Assembly: GCF_022682495.2 (NCBI RefSeq)
Contig: NW_026527266.1
Coordinates: 43,255-107,254, forward strand
Origin: Desmodus rotundus
Lineage: Eukaryota; Chordata; Mammalia; Chiroptera; Phyllostomidae
DNA: 64,000 bases
Direction: 5' to 3'
Shown: in pieces, positions 48,510 through 60,298 of the stretch
How the letters are laid out: each line of letters starts with the position of its first letter
Position numbering within the stretch: position 1 is the stretch's first letter
The notes under the pieces: model-generated
Told to the model about the DNA's origin: nothing
The model's database searches: none
The model's input: only the letters and a program-made list of their open reading frames with translations
Position numbers and translations under genes: made by a program

Positions 48510-48565
48510 CCCCCTGTTCTTCCATCCGTAAAGGGGTCCCCCTTTACGGATGGAAGAACAGGGGG
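48510..48565. repeat. Perfect inverted repeat, 27-bp arms, copy 1
   Basis: Left arm 48510-48536, spacer TC at 48537-48538, right arm 48539-48565. The arms are exact reverse complements, with ttcttccatccgtaaagggg in the left arm. It can extrude as a cruciform or fold as a long hairpin in RNA. It sits in half 2, just before gatggcttttgtcc, in every monomer. Confidence 0.97.
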
Positions 48566-48630
48566 GAGGCCCCCAGGAGATGGCTTTTGTCCGAGCCGCG
48601 GCTGGGTGGTTTCGGGCCCAGAGGCGGGGC

Positions 48631-48642
48631 CGCGCAGGCGCA
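48631..48642 (-). promoter_or_regulatory. NRF1-like site with adjacent GC box in family 2 half 2 (representative)
   Basis: CGCGCAGGCGCA, read on the minus strand as TGCGCCTGCGCG, matches the common NRF1 form GCGCCTGCGC. It sits beside GGCGGGGC (48,623-48,630) and is at the position equivalent to the family 1 NRF1 sites, after gccgcggctgg. Confidence 0.5.
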
Positions 48643-48904
48643 AGCAGGCCCCACCCCAAGCCCATCACTCTGGGCTACGAGCCACGCCCCCCGTGAGATA
48701 TCAGGCCAGGTTCACCGGGTTCCTGGGCTGGTGTCAGAGTTAAGGGAAGCCCTCCCTGCCACCCAGAGGACCGCGCGTTTTCCCGTGGACCACACTTCCC
48801 AGCAGCTCTCCCACCCCCGCAGAGGCAGAGTGCCAGGGAAGAACTAGGGACCTGGGGCCGGGAAGAGGGGCCGGCCACGGTTCCGCGCCAGGTGGAGCGG
48901 GTCC

Positions 48905-48919
48905 GGGCGGGCGGGCGGG
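48905..48919 (+). other. G-quadruplex motif, monomer 2
   Basis: Same 15-mer as monomer 1. Confidence 0.85.
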
Positions 48920-50405
48920 ACCCTCGTCCACGGACCGGTTCTCCCGTGGGGAGTCTGGCCTGTGCTCAGCCTGCGAGGTTAAGACCCTTGCTTCGACTGC
49001 AACGCCCCCACCCTGCCACAAGGCGGCAGACTTGGACCCAGCCGCTTCAACCCTCCAGTCTCTGCTGAACCACCCAAAAATGGAGTGTGACCGCTGCGAC
49101 CTCAGTCCCCCAGAGCTCGGAAACCCATCTCTGTGAGGGAATCAGCGGCCTCCTGTCCTTGGCGTCCGCAAAAGGCATTCACCTGCGGTGAACCTGGGCC
49201 TCGGGCGAGCAGGGCCAGGCCCCATGGTAGGAGCCCGGGGAGGCAATGGCAGCCTCTGCGGCCAGGCCTCGGGCTCTCCCCGGGGCTCTCTCGGGGCACG
49301 GGCAACATCTCTCGCCTAGAGCGTGCCCACGCCATCCCCTGAGCCCCGCGAGACACCTGCTTCCCGTGATAAGAGGCCCCCTGCCTCCGTGGAGCTTGGA
49401 ACTCTGGGGCCGGGCTGCGGGTCACTGGACTAAGTGGCTGGAAACGCGCAGACCCCTCCGTCCCGACCGCCCAACTGCGAAGGACAGGGGGGAGGCCCCC
49501 AGGAGATGGCTTTTCTCAGAGCCGCGGCTGGCCGTTTCGGGCCAAGACGCCGGACCCTGCAGGCTCAGGGCAGGCAGCCCCACCAGAAGCCTCCCTCGGG
49601 GCAACGGGCCCCACCCTGGACATATCAGGCCTGCTTCACAGGGTCCCTGGGGTCGTGTCCGTGGACCTGGAAGCTCTCCCCGCCACCCAGAGGTCCGATC
49701 CTTTTCCCGTGGACCCCACTTGCCAGCCCGTCTCCCACCCCGCCAGAGGCAGAGTGCCAGGGAAGAACCAGGGACCTGAGGCCTGGAACAGGGGCCGGCC
49801 ACGGTTCCGGGCCAGGTGGGGCGGGCCCGGGGAGGCGGGACCCACGCCCAGGGACCTGGTCTCCCGGGGGGTCTCGGGCCTGTGACCTGCCGGGGGGCTG
49901 AGAGTCTTTCTTGGCTCAAAAGACCCCACCCTGCCCCGAGGCGGCAAATCTGCACCGAGACGCTTATACTCTCTGAAGTCTGGGCTGAACTTTGCGAGAA
50001 GGGACTGTGTGGGATGCGACCTGGGTTCCACAGAGCTCGAACCCCCCCTCCCCGTGAAGGGATCCGCCGCCTGTGGTCCTTGATATCCGCAGAAGGCATT
50101 CACCTGCGGAGAACCTGGGCCCAGGTGAGCGGGACCAGGCCCCACGGCAGGAGCCTGGGGAGGCCACTGGAGCCACGCGGGCCAGGGCTGGGCATTTTCC
50201 CGGGTGCTCTCTCGGGTCCCAGGCACCCTCTCTCGCCCGGGGAGTGCCCACGGCGTCCCTTCACTCCCCCAGGACCCCTGCATTCTGCCATAAGCGGCCC
50301 ACATCCTCCATGGAGCTGGGACACATGGGGCCTGGGTGCGAGCAACGGGCCTACGTGGCGGCAAAACCGCAGACCCCTCCGTCCCGTCCTCACCACAGCG
50401 AAGAT

Positions 50406-50461
50406 CCCCCTGTTCTTCCATCCGTAAAGGGGTCCCCCTTTACGGATGGAAGAACAGGGGG
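50406..50461. repeat. Perfect inverted repeat, copy 2
   Basis: Same arms and TC spacer as copy 1, in monomer 2. Confidence 0.97.
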
Positions 50462-50799
50462 GAGGCCCCCAGGAGATGGCTTTTGTCCGAGCCGCGGCTG
50501 GTTGGTTTCGGGCCCAGAGGCGGGGCCGCGCAGGCGCAAGCAGGCCCCACCCCAAGCCCATCCCTCCGGGCTACGAGCCACCCCCCCTTGAGATATCAGG
50601 CCAGGTTCACAGGGTTCCTGGGCTGGTGTCAGAGTTAAGGGAAGCCCTCCCTGCCACCCAGAGGACCGCGCGTTTTCCCGTGGACCACAGTTCCCAGCAG
50701 CTCTCCCACCCCCGCAGAGGCAGAGTGCCAGGGAAGAACTAGGGACCTGGGGCCGGGAAGAGGGGCCGGCCACGGTTCCGCGCCAGGTGGAGCGGGTCC

Positions 50800-50814
50800 G
50801 GGCGGGCGGGCGGG
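50800..50814 (+). other. G-quadruplex motif, monomer 3
   Basis: Same 15-mer as monomer 1. Confidence 0.85.
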
Positions 50815-52302
50815 ACCCTTGTCCACGGACCGGTTCTCCCGTGGGGAGTCTGGCCTGTGCCGCGACTGGGAGGCTAAGAGCCTTGCTTCGCCTGCAACGC
50901 CCCCACCCTGCCACAAGGCGGCAGACTTGGACCCAGCCGCTTCAACCTTCCAGTCTCTGCTGAACCACCCAAAAATGGAGTGTGACCGCTGCGACCTCAG
51001 TCCCCCAGAGCTCGGAAACCCACCTCTGTGAGGGAATCGGCGGCCTCTTGTCCTTGGCGTCCGCAAAAGGCATTCACCTGCGGTGAACCTGGGCCTCGGG
51101 CGAGCAGGGCCAGGCCCCATGGTAGGAGCCCGGGGAGGCAATGGCAGCCTCTGCGGCCAGGCCTCGGGCTCTCCCCGGGGCTCTCTCGGGGCACGGGCAA
51201 CATCTCTCGCCTAGAGCGTGCCCACGCCATCCCTTGAGCCCCGCGAGACACCTGCTTCCCGTGATAAGAGGCCCCCTGCCTCCGTGGAGCTTGGAACTCT
51301 GGGGCCGGGCTGCGGGTCACTGGGCTAAGTGGCTGGAAACGCGCAGACCCCTCCGTCCCGACCGCCCAACTGCGAAGGACAGGGGGGAGGCCCCCAGGAG
51401 ATGGCTTTTCTTAGAGCCGCGACTGGCCAGTTTCGGGCCAAGACGCGGTACCCGGCAGGATCAGGGCAGGCAGCCCCACCAGAAGCCTCTCTAGGGGAAA
51501 TGCGGCCCACCCTGGACATATCAGGCCTGCTTCACAGGGTCCCTGGGGTCGTGTCCGTGGAACTGGGAGCTCTCCCCGCCACCCAGAGGTCCGATCCTTT
51601 TCCCGTGGACCCCACTTGCCAGCCCGTCTCCCACCCCGCCAGAGGCAGAGTGTCAGGGAAGAACCAGGGACCTGGGGCCGGGAACAGGGGCCGGCCAAGG
51701 TTCCGGGCCAGGTGGGGCGGGCCCGGGGAGGCGGGACCCACGCCCTGGGACCCGGTCTCCCGGGGGGTCTCGGGCCTGTGACCTGCCCGGGCGGCTGAGA
51801 GTCTTTCTTGGCTCAAACGGCCCCACCCTGCCCCGAGGCGGCAAATCTGCACCGAGACGCTTATACTCTCTAAAGTCTGGGCTGAACTTTGAGAGAAGGG
51901 ACTGTGTGGGATGCGACCTGGGTCCCACAGAGCTCGAACCCGCCCTCCTCGTGAAGGGATCCGCGGCCTGTGGTCCTTGGTGTGCGCAAAAGGCATTCAC
52001 CTGCGGAGAACCTGGGCCCAGGTGAGCGTGACCAGGCCCCGCGGCAGGAGCCTGGGGAGGCCACTGGAGCCACGGGGGCCAGGGCTGGGCATTTTCCCGG
52101 GTGCTCTCTCTGGTCCCAGGCGCCCTCTCTTGCCCGGGGAGGGCCCACGCCATCCCCTGACTCCCGCAGGACGCCTGCATCCCGCCATAAGCAGCCCACC
52201 TCCTCCATGGAGCTGGGACACATGGGGCCGGGGTGCGAGCAACGGGCCTACGAGGCGGCAAACCCGCAGACCCCTCCGTCCCGTCCCCATCACTGCGAAG
52301 AT

Positions 52303-52358
52303 CCCCCTGTTCTTCCATCCGTAAAGGGGTCCCCCTTTACGGATGGAAGAACAGGGGG
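52303..52358. repeat. Perfect inverted repeat, copy 3
   Basis: Arms intact. The base after the right arm is T (gggggtagg), so variation starts right outside the arm. Confidence 0.97.
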
Positions 52359-52697
52359 TAGGCCCCCAGGAGATGGCTTTTGTCCGAGCCGCGGCTGGGT
52401 GGTTTTGGGCCCAGAGGCGGGGCCGCGCAGGCGCAAGCAGGCCCCACCCCAAGCCCATCACTCTGGGCTACGAGCCACCCCCCCCTTGAGATATCAGGCC
52501 AGGTTCACCGGGTTCCTGGGCTGGTGTCAGAGTTAAGGGAAGCCCTCCCTGCCACCCAGAGGACCGCGCGTTTTCCCGTGGACCACACTTCCCAGCAGCT
52601 CTCCCACCCCCGCAGAGGCAGAGTGCCAGGGAAGAACTAGGGACCTGGGGCCGGGAAGAGGGGACGGCCACGGTTCCGCGCCAGGTGGAGCGGGTCC

Positions 52698-52712
52698 GGG
52701 CGGGTGGGCGGG
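52698..52712 (+). other. G-quadruplex motif, monomer 4
   Basis: GGGCGGGTGGGCGGG: a loop base changed from C to T, all four G3 runs kept. Confidence 0.85.
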
Positions 52713-54198
52713 ACCCTCGTCCACGGACCGGTTCTCCCGTGGGGAGTCTGGCCTGTGCTCAGCCTGCGAGGTTAAGACCCTTGCTTCGACTGCAACGCCC
52801 CCACCCTGCCACAAGGCGGCAGACTTGGACCCAGCCGCTTCAACCCTCCAGTCTCTGCTGAACCACCCAAAAATGGAGTGTGACCGCTGCGACCTCAGTC
52901 CCCCAGAGCTCGGAAACCCATCTCTGTGAGGGAATCGGCGGCCTCCTGTCCTTGGCGTCCGCAAAAGGCATTCACCTGCGGTGAACCTGGGCCTCGGGCG
53001 AGCAGGGCCAGGCCCCATGGTAGGAGCCCGGGGAGGCAATGGCAGCCTCTGCGGCCAGGCCTCGGGCTCTCCCCGGGGCTCTCTCGGGGCACAGGCAACA
53101 TCTCTCGCCTAGAGCGTGCCCACGCCATCCCCTGAGCCCCGCGAGACACCTGCTTCCCGTGATAAGAGGCCCCCTGCCTCCGTGGAGCTTGGAACTCTGG
53201 GGCCGGGCTGCGGGTCACTGGGCTAAGTGGCTGGAAACGCGCAGACCCCTCCGTCCCGACCGCCCAACTGCGAAGGACAGGGGGGAGGCCCCCAGGAGAT
53301 GGCTTTTCTCAGAGCCGCGGCTGGCCGTTTCGGGCCAAGACGCCGGACCCTGCAGGCTCAGGGCAGGCAGCCCCACCAGAAGCCTCCCTCGGGGCAACGG
53401 GCCCCACCCTGGACATATCAGGCCTGCTTCACAGGGTCCCTGGGGTCGTGTCCGTGGACCTGGAAGCTCTCCCCGCCACCCAGAGGTCCGATCCTTTTCC
53501 CGTGGACCCCACTTGCCAGCCCGTCTCCCACCCCGCCAGAGGCAGAGTGCCAGGGAAGAACCAGGGACCTGAGGCCTGGAACAGGGGCCGGCCACGGTTC
53601 CGGGCCAGGTGGGGCGGGCCCGGGGAGGCGGGACCCACGCCCAGGGACCTGGTCTCCCGGGGGGTCTCGGGCCTGTGACCTGCCGGGGGGCTGAGAGTCT
53701 TTCTTGGCTCAAAAGACCCCACCCTGCCCCGAGGCGGCAAATCTGCACCGAGACGCTTATACTCTCTGAAGTCTGGGCTGAACTTTGAGAGAAGGGACTG
53801 TGTGGGATGCGACCTGGGTTCCACAGAGCTCGAACCCCCCCTCCCCGTGAAGGGATCCGCCGCCTGTGGTCCTTGATATCCGCAGAAGGCATTCACCTGC
53901 GGAGAACCTGGGCCCAGGTGAGCGGGACCAGGCCCCACGGCAGGAGCCTGGGGAGGCCACTGGAGCCACGCGGGCCAGGGCTGGGCATTTTCCCGGGTGC
54001 TCTCTCGGGTCCCAGGCACCCTCTCTCGCCCGGGGAGTGCCCACGGCGTCCCTTCACTCCCCCAGGACGCCTGCATTCTGCCATAAGCGGCCCACATCCT
54101 CCACGGAGCTGGGACACATGGGGCCTGGGTGCGAGCAACGGGCCTACGTGGCGGCAAAACCGCAGACCCCTCCGTCCGGTCCTCACCACAGCGAAGAT

Positions 54199-54254
54199 CC
54201 CCCTGTTCTTCCATCCGTAAAGGGGTCCCCCTTTACGGATGGAAGAACAGGGGG
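54199..54254. repeat. Perfect inverted repeat, copy 4
   Basis: Same arms and spacer, in monomer 4. Confidence 0.97.
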
Positions 54255-54592
54255 GAGGCCCCCAGGAGATGGCTTTTGTCCGAGCCGCGGCTGGTTGGTT
54301 TCGGGCCCAGAGGCGGGGCCGCGCAGGCGCAAGCAGGCCCCACCCCAAGCCCATCCCTCCGGGCTACGAGCCACCCCCCCTTGAGATATCAGGCCAGGTT
54401 CACAGGGTTCCTGGGCTGGTGTCAGAGTTAAGGGAAGCCCTCCCTGCCACCCAGAGGACCGCGCGTTTTCCCGTGGACCACACTTCCCAGCAGCTCTCCC
54501 ACCCCCGCAGAGGCAGAGTGCCAGGGAAGAACTAGGGACCTGGGGCCGGGAAGAGGGGCCGGCCACGGTTCCGCGCCAGGTGGAGCGGGTCC

Positions 54593-54607
54593 GGGCGGGC
54601 GGGCGGG
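54593..54607 (+). other. G-quadruplex motif, monomer 5
   Basis: Same 15-mer as monomer 1. Confidence 0.85.
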
Positions 54608-56095
54608 ACCCTTGTCCACGGACCGGTTCTCCCGTGGGGAGTCTGGCCTGTGCCGCGACTGGGAGGCTAAGAGCCTTGCTTCGCCTGCAACGCCCCCACC
54701 CTGCCACAAGGCGGCAGACTTGGACCCAGCCGCTTCAACCTTCCAGTCTCTGCTGAACCACCCAAAAATGGAGTGTGACCGCTGCGACCTCAGTCCCCCA
54801 GAGCTCGGAAACCCACCTCTGTGAGGGAATCGGCGGCCTCCTGTCCTTGGCGTCCGCAAAAGGCATTCACCTGCGGTGAACCTGGGCCTCGGGCGAGCAG
54901 GGCCAGGCCCCATGGTAGGAGCCCGGGGAGGCAATGGCAGCCTCTGCGGCCAGGCCTCGGGCTCTCCCCGGGGCTCTCTCGGGGCACGGGCAACATCTCT
55001 CGCCTAGAGCGTGCCCACGCCATCCCTTGAGCCCCGCGAGACACCTGCTTCCCGTGATAAGAGGCCCCCTGCCTCCGTGGAGCTTGGAACTCTGGGGCCG
55101 GGCTGGGGGTCACTGGGCTAAGTGGCTGGAAACGCGCAGACCCCTCCGTCCCGACCGCCCAACTGCGAAGGACAGGGGGGAGGCCCCCAGGAGATGGCTT
55201 TTCTTAGAGCCGCGACTGGCCAGTTTCGGGCCAAGACGCGGTACCCGGCAGGATCAGGGCAGGCAGCCCCACCAGAAGCCTCTCTAGGGGAAATGCGGCC
55301 CACCCTGGACATATCAGGCCTGCTTCACAGGGTCCCTGGGGTCGTGTCCGTGGAACTGGGAGCTCTCCCCGCCACCCAGAGGTCCGATCCTTTTCCCGTG
55401 GACCCCACTTGCCAGCCCGTCTCCCACCCCGCCAGAGGCAGAGTGTCAGGGAAGAACCAGGGACCTGGGGCCGGGAACAGGGGCCGGCCAAGGTTCCGGG
55501 CCAGGTGGGGCGGGCCCGGGGAGGCGGGACCCACGCCCTGGGACCCGGTCTCCCGGGGGGTCTCGGGCCTGTGACCTGCCCGGGCGGCTGAGAGTCTTTC
55601 TTGGCTCAAACGGCCCCACCCTGCCCCGAGGCGGCAAATCTGCACCGAGACGCTTATACTCTCTAAAGTCTGGGCTGAACTTTGAGAGAAGGGACTGTGT
55701 GGGATGCGACCTGGGTCCCACAGAGCTCGAACCCGCCCTCCTCGTGAAGGGATCCGCGGCCTGTGGTCCTTGGTGTGCGCAAAAGGCATTCACCTGCGGA
55801 GAACCTGGGCCCAGGTGAGCGTGACCAGGCCCCGCGGCAGGAGCCTGGGGAGGCCACTGGAGCCACGGGGGCCAGGGCTGGGCATTTTCCCGGGTGCTCT
55901 CTCTGGTCCCAGGCGCCCTCTCTTGCCCGGGGAGGGCCCACGCCATCCCCTGACTCCCGCAGGACGCCTGCATCCCGCCATAAGCAGCCCACCTCCTCCA
56001 TGGAGCTGGGACACATGGGGCCTGGGTGCGAGCAACGGGCCTACGTGGCGGCAAAACCGCAGACCCCTCCGTCCCGTCCTCACCACAGCGAAGAT

Positions 56096-56151
56096 CCCCC
56101 TGTTCTTCCATCCGTAAAGGGGTCCCCCTTTACGGATGGAAGAACAGGGGG
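56096..56151. repeat. Perfect inverted repeat, copy 5
   Basis: Same arms and spacer, in monomer 5. Confidence 0.97.
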
Positions 56152-56490
56152 GAGGCCCCCAGGAGATGGCTTTTGTCCGAGCCGCGGATGGGTGGTTTCG
56201 GGCCCAGAGGCGGGGCCGCGCAGGCGCAAGCAGGCCCCACCCCAAGCCCATCACTCTGGGCTACGAGCCACGCCCCCCTTGAGATATCAGGCCAGGTTCA
56301 CCGGGTTCCTGGGCTGGTGTCAGAGTTAAGGGAAGCCCTCCCTGCCACCCAGAGGACCGCGCGTTTTCCCGTGGACCACACTTCCCAGCAGCTCTCCCAC
56401 CCCCGCAGAGGCAGAGTGCCAGGGAAGAACTAGGGACCTGGGGCCGGGAAGAGGGGCCGGCCACGGTTCCGCGCCAGGTGGAGCGGGTCC

Positions 56491-56505
56491 GGGCGGGCGG
56501 GCGGG
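56491..56505 (+). other. G-quadruplex motif, monomer 6
   Basis: Same 15-mer as monomer 1. Confidence 0.85.
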
Positions 56506-57991
56506 ACCCTCGTCCACGGACCGGTTCTCCCGTGGGGAGTCTGGCCTGTGCTCAGCCTGCGAGGTTAAGACCCTTGCTTCGACTGCAACGCCCCCACCCT
56601 GCCACAAGGCGGCAGACTTGGACCCAGCCGCTTCAACCCTCCAGTCTCTGCTGAACCACCCAAAAATGGAGTTTGACCGCTGCGACCTCAGTCCCCCAGA
56701 GCTCGGAAACCCATCTCTGTGAGGGAATCGGCGGCCTCCTGTCCTTGGCGTCCGCAAAAGGCATTCACCTGCGGTGAACCTGGGCCTCGGGCGAGCAGGG
56801 CCAGGCCCCATGGTAGGAGCCCGGGGAGGCAATGGCAGCCTCTGCGGCCAGGCCTCGGGCTCTCCCCGGGGCTCTCTCGGGGCACGGGCAACATCTCTCG
56901 CCTAGAGCGTGCCCACGCCATCCCCTGAGCCCCGCGAGACACCTGCTTCCCGTGATAAGAGGCCCCCTGCCTCCGTGGAGCTTGGAACTCTGGGGCCGGG
57001 CTGCGGGTCACTGGACTAAGTGGCTGGAAACGCGCAGACCCCTCCGTCCCGACCGCCCAACTGCGAAGGACAGGGGGGAGGCCCCCAGGAGATGGCTTTT
57101 CTCAGAGCCGCGGCTGGCCGTTTCGGGCCAAGACGCCGGACCCTGCAGGCTCAGGGCAGGCAGCCCCACCAGAAGCCTCCCTCGGGGCAACGGGCCCCAC
57201 CCTGGACATATCAGGCCTGCTTCACAGGGTCCCTGGGGTCGTGTCCGTGGACCTGGAAGCTCTCCCCGCCACCCAGAGGTCCGATCCTTTTCCCGTGGAC
57301 CCCACTTGCCAGCCCGTCTCACACCCCGCCAGAGGCAGAGTGCCAGGGAAGAACCAGGGACCTGAGGCCTGGAACAGGGGCCGGCCACGGTTCCGGGCCA
57401 GGTGGGGCGGGCCCGGGGAGGCGGGACCCACGCCCAGGGACCTGGTCTCCCGGGGGGTCTCGGGCCTGTGACCTGCCGGGGGGCTGAGAGTCTTTCTTGG
57501 CTCAAAAGACCCCACCCTGCCCCGAGGCGGCAAATCTGCACCGAGACGCTTATACTCTCTGAAGTCTGGGCTGAACTTTGCGAGAAGGGACTGTGTGGGA
57601 TGCGACCTGGGTTCCACAGAGCTCGAACCCCCCCTCCCCGTGAAGGGATCCGCCGCCTGTGGTCCTTGATATCCGCAGAAGGCATTCACCTGCGGAGAAC
57701 CTGGGCCCAGGTGAGCGGGACCAGGCCCCACGGCAGGAGCCTGGGGAGGCCACTGGAGCCACGCGGGCCAGGGCTGGGCATTTTCCCGGGTGCTCTCTCG
57801 GGTCCCAGGCACCCTCTCTCGCCCGGGGAGTGCCCACGGCGTCCCTTCACTCCCCCAGGACCCCTGCATTCTGCCATAAGCGGCCCACATCCTCCATGGA
57901 GCTGGGACACATGGGGCCTGGGTGCGAGCAACGGGCCTACGTGGCGGCAAAACCGCAGACCCCTCCGTCCCGTCCTCACCACAGCGAAGAT

Positions 57992-58047
57992 CCCCCTGTT
58001 CTTCCATCCGTAAAGGGGTCCCCCTTTACGGATGGAAGAACAGGGGG
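57992..58047. repeat. Perfect inverted repeat, copy 6
   Basis: Same arms and spacer, in monomer 6. Confidence 0.97.
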
Positions 58048-58385
58048 GAGGCCCCCAGGAGATGGCTTTTGTCCGAGCCGCGGCTGGTTGGTTTCGGGCC
58101 CAGAGGCGGGGCCGCGCAGGCGCAAGCAGGCCCCACCCCAAGCCCATCCCTCCGGGCTACGAGCCACCCCCCCTTGAGATATCAGGCCAGGTTCACAGGG
58201 TTCCTGGGCTGGTGTCAGAGTTAAGGGAAGCCCTCCCTGCCACCCAGAGGACCGCGCGTTTTCCCGTGGACCACATTTCCCAGCAGCTCTCCCACCCCCG
58301 CAGAGGCAGAGTGCCAGGGAAGAACTAGGGACCTGGGGCCGGGAAGAGGGGCCGGCCACGGTTCCGCGCCAGGTGGAGCGGGTCC

Positions 58386-58400
58386 GGGCGGGCGGGCGGG
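58386..58400 (+). other. G-quadruplex motif, monomer 7
   Basis: Same 15-mer as monomer 1. Confidence 0.85.
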
Positions 58401-59888
58401 ACCCTTGTCCACGGACCGGTTCTCCCGTGGGGAGTCTGGCCTGTGCCGCGACTGGGAGGCTAAGAGCCTTGCTTCGCCTGCAACGCCCCCACCCTGCCAC
58501 AAGGCGGCAGACTTGGACCCAGCCGCTTCAACCTTCCAGTCTCTGCTGAACCACCCAAAAATGGAGTGTGACCGCTGCGACCTCAGTCCCCCAGAGCTCG
58601 GAAACCCACCTCTGTGAGGGAATCGGCGGCCTCCTGTCCTTGGCGTCCGCAAAAGGCATTCACCTGCGGTGAACCTGGGCCTCGGGCGAGCAGGGCCAGG
58701 CCCCATGGTAGGAGCCCGGGGAGGCAATGGCAGCCTCTGCGGCCAGGCCTCGGGCTCTCCCCGGGGCTCTCTCGGGGCACGGGCAACATCTCTCGCCTAG
58801 AGCGTGCCCACGCCATCCCTTGAGCCCCGCGAGACACCTGCTTCCCGTGATAAGAGGCCCCCTGCCTCCGTGGAGCTTGGAACTCTGGGGCCGGGCTGCG
58901 GGTCACTGGGCTAAGTGGCTGGAAACGCGCAGACCCCTCCGTCCCGACCGCCCAACTGCGAAGGACAGGGGGGAGGCCCCCAGGAGATGGCTTTTCTTAG
59001 AGCCGCGACTGGCCAGTTTCGGGCCAAGACGCGGTACCCGGCAGGATCAGGGCAGGCAGCCCCACCAGAAGCCTCTCTAGGGGAAATGCGGCCCACCCTG
59101 GACATATCAGGCCTGCTTCACAGGGTCCCTGGGGTCGTGTCCGTGGAACTGGGAGCTCTCCCCGCCACCCAGAGGTCCGATCCTTTTCCCGTGGACCCCA
59201 CTTGCCAGCCCGTCTCCCACCCCGCCAGAGGCAGAGTGTCAGGGAAGAACCAGGGACCTGGGGCCGGGAACAGGGGCCGGCCAAGGTTCCGGGCCAGGTG
59301 GGGCGGGCCCGGGGAGGCGGGACCCACGCCCTGGGACCCGGTCTCCCGGGGGGTCTCGGGCCTGTGACCTGCCCGGGCGGCTGAGAGTCTTTCTTGGCTC
59401 AAACGGCCCCACCCTGCCCCGAGGCGGCAAATCTGCACCGAGACGCTTATACTCTCTAAAGTCTGGGCTGAACTTTGAGAGAAGGGACTGTGTGGGATGC
59501 GACCTGGGTCCCACAGAGCTCGAACCCGCCCTCCTCGTGAAGGGATCCGCGGCCTGTGGTCCTTGGTGTGCGCAAAAGGCATTCACCTGCGGAGAACCTG
59601 GGCCCAGGTGAGCGTGACCAGGCCCCGCGGCAGGAGCCTGGGGAGGCCACTGGAGCCACGGGGGCCAGGGCTGGGCATTTTCCCGGGTGCTCTCTCTGGT
59701 CCCAGGCGCCCTCTCTTGCCCGGGGAGGGCCCACGCCATCCCCTGACTCCCGCAGGACGCCTGCATCCCGCCATAAGCAGCCCACCTCCTCCATGGAGCT
59801 GGGACACATGGGGCCGGGGTGCGAGCAACGGGCCTACGAGGCGGCAAACCCGCAGACCCCTCCGTCCCGTCCCCATCACTGCGAAGAT

Positions 59889-59944
59889 CCCCCTGTTCTT
59901 CCATCCGTAAAGGGGTCCCCCTTTACGGATGGAAGAACAGGGGG
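59889..59944. repeat. Perfect inverted repeat, copy 7
   Basis: Arms intact, followed by gggggtagg as in copy 3. Confidence 0.97.
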
Positions 59945-60283
59945 TAGGCCCCCAGGAGATGGCTTTTGTCCGAGCCGCGGCTGGGTGGTTTTGGGCCCAG
60001 AGGCGGGGCCGCGCAGGCGCAAGCAGGCCCCACCCCAAGCCCATCACTCTGGGCTACGAGCCACCCCCCCCTTGAGATATCAGGCCAGGTTCACCGGGTT
60101 CCTGGGCTGGTGTCAGAGTTAAGGGAAGCCCTCCCTGCCACCCAGAGGACCGCGCGTTTTCCCGTGGACCACACTTCCCAGCAGCTCTCCCACCCCCGCA
60201 GAGGCAGAGTGCCAGGGAAGAACTAGGGACCTGGGGCCGGGAAGAGGGGACGGCCACGGTTCCGCGCCAGGTGGAGCGGGTCC

Positions 60284-60298
60284 GGGCGGGTGGGCGGG
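60284..60298 (+). other. G-quadruplex motif, monomer 8
   Basis: Loop variant with T, as in monomer 4. Confidence 0.85.

Larger units (their letters stand above)
46886..48710. repeat. Family 2 monomer 1 (alpha)
   Basis: Half 1 runs to 47737 (its first part is the family 1 hybrid), half 2 is 47738-48710. The halves share gccacccagagg, gaagaactaggg/gaaccaggg, the gcaaaaggcattcacctgcg segment and gatggctttt. Private variant ggggcccgccaagg. Rich in CpG, GC boxes and an NRF1-like site, with no persuasive reading frame. Confidence 0.93.
48711..50605. repeat. Family 2 monomer 2 (beta)
   Basis: Half 2 starts at 49635. Beta marks: gtgctcagcctgcgagg and cggctggccgtttcgg. Shares ctggactaag, tttgcgagaagg and ggacccctgcattc with monomer 6, 7,586 bp away. 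Confidence 0.93.
50606..52503. repeat. Family 2 monomer 3 (alpha)
   Basis: Half 2 starts at 51531. Carries ggggccggggtgcgagc, cctacgaggcgg and tccccatcactgcg, which recur only in monomer 7. Has accacagttcccagcag at about 50,684. Confidence 0.93.
52504..54398. repeat. Family 2 monomer 4 (beta)
   Basis: Half 2 starts at 53428. Marks shared only with monomer 8: gggcgggtgggcggg, ggggacggcc, tcctccacggagc and gtccggtcctc. Confidence 0.93.
54399..56296. repeat. Family 2 monomer 5 (alpha)
   Basis: Half 2 starts at 55324. Shares gccgcggatgggtgg with monomer 9. Private variant ggctgggggtcac. Confidence 0.93.
56297..58191. repeat. Family 2 monomer 6 (beta)
   Basis: Half 2 starts at 57221. Copy of monomer 2 with private ggagtttgaccgc and gtctcacaccccg. 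Confidence 0.93.
58192..60089. repeat. Family 2 monomer 7 (alpha)
   Basis: Half 2 starts at 59117. Copy of monomer 3. The ZNF143-like site reads accacatttcccagcag. Confidence 0.93.
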
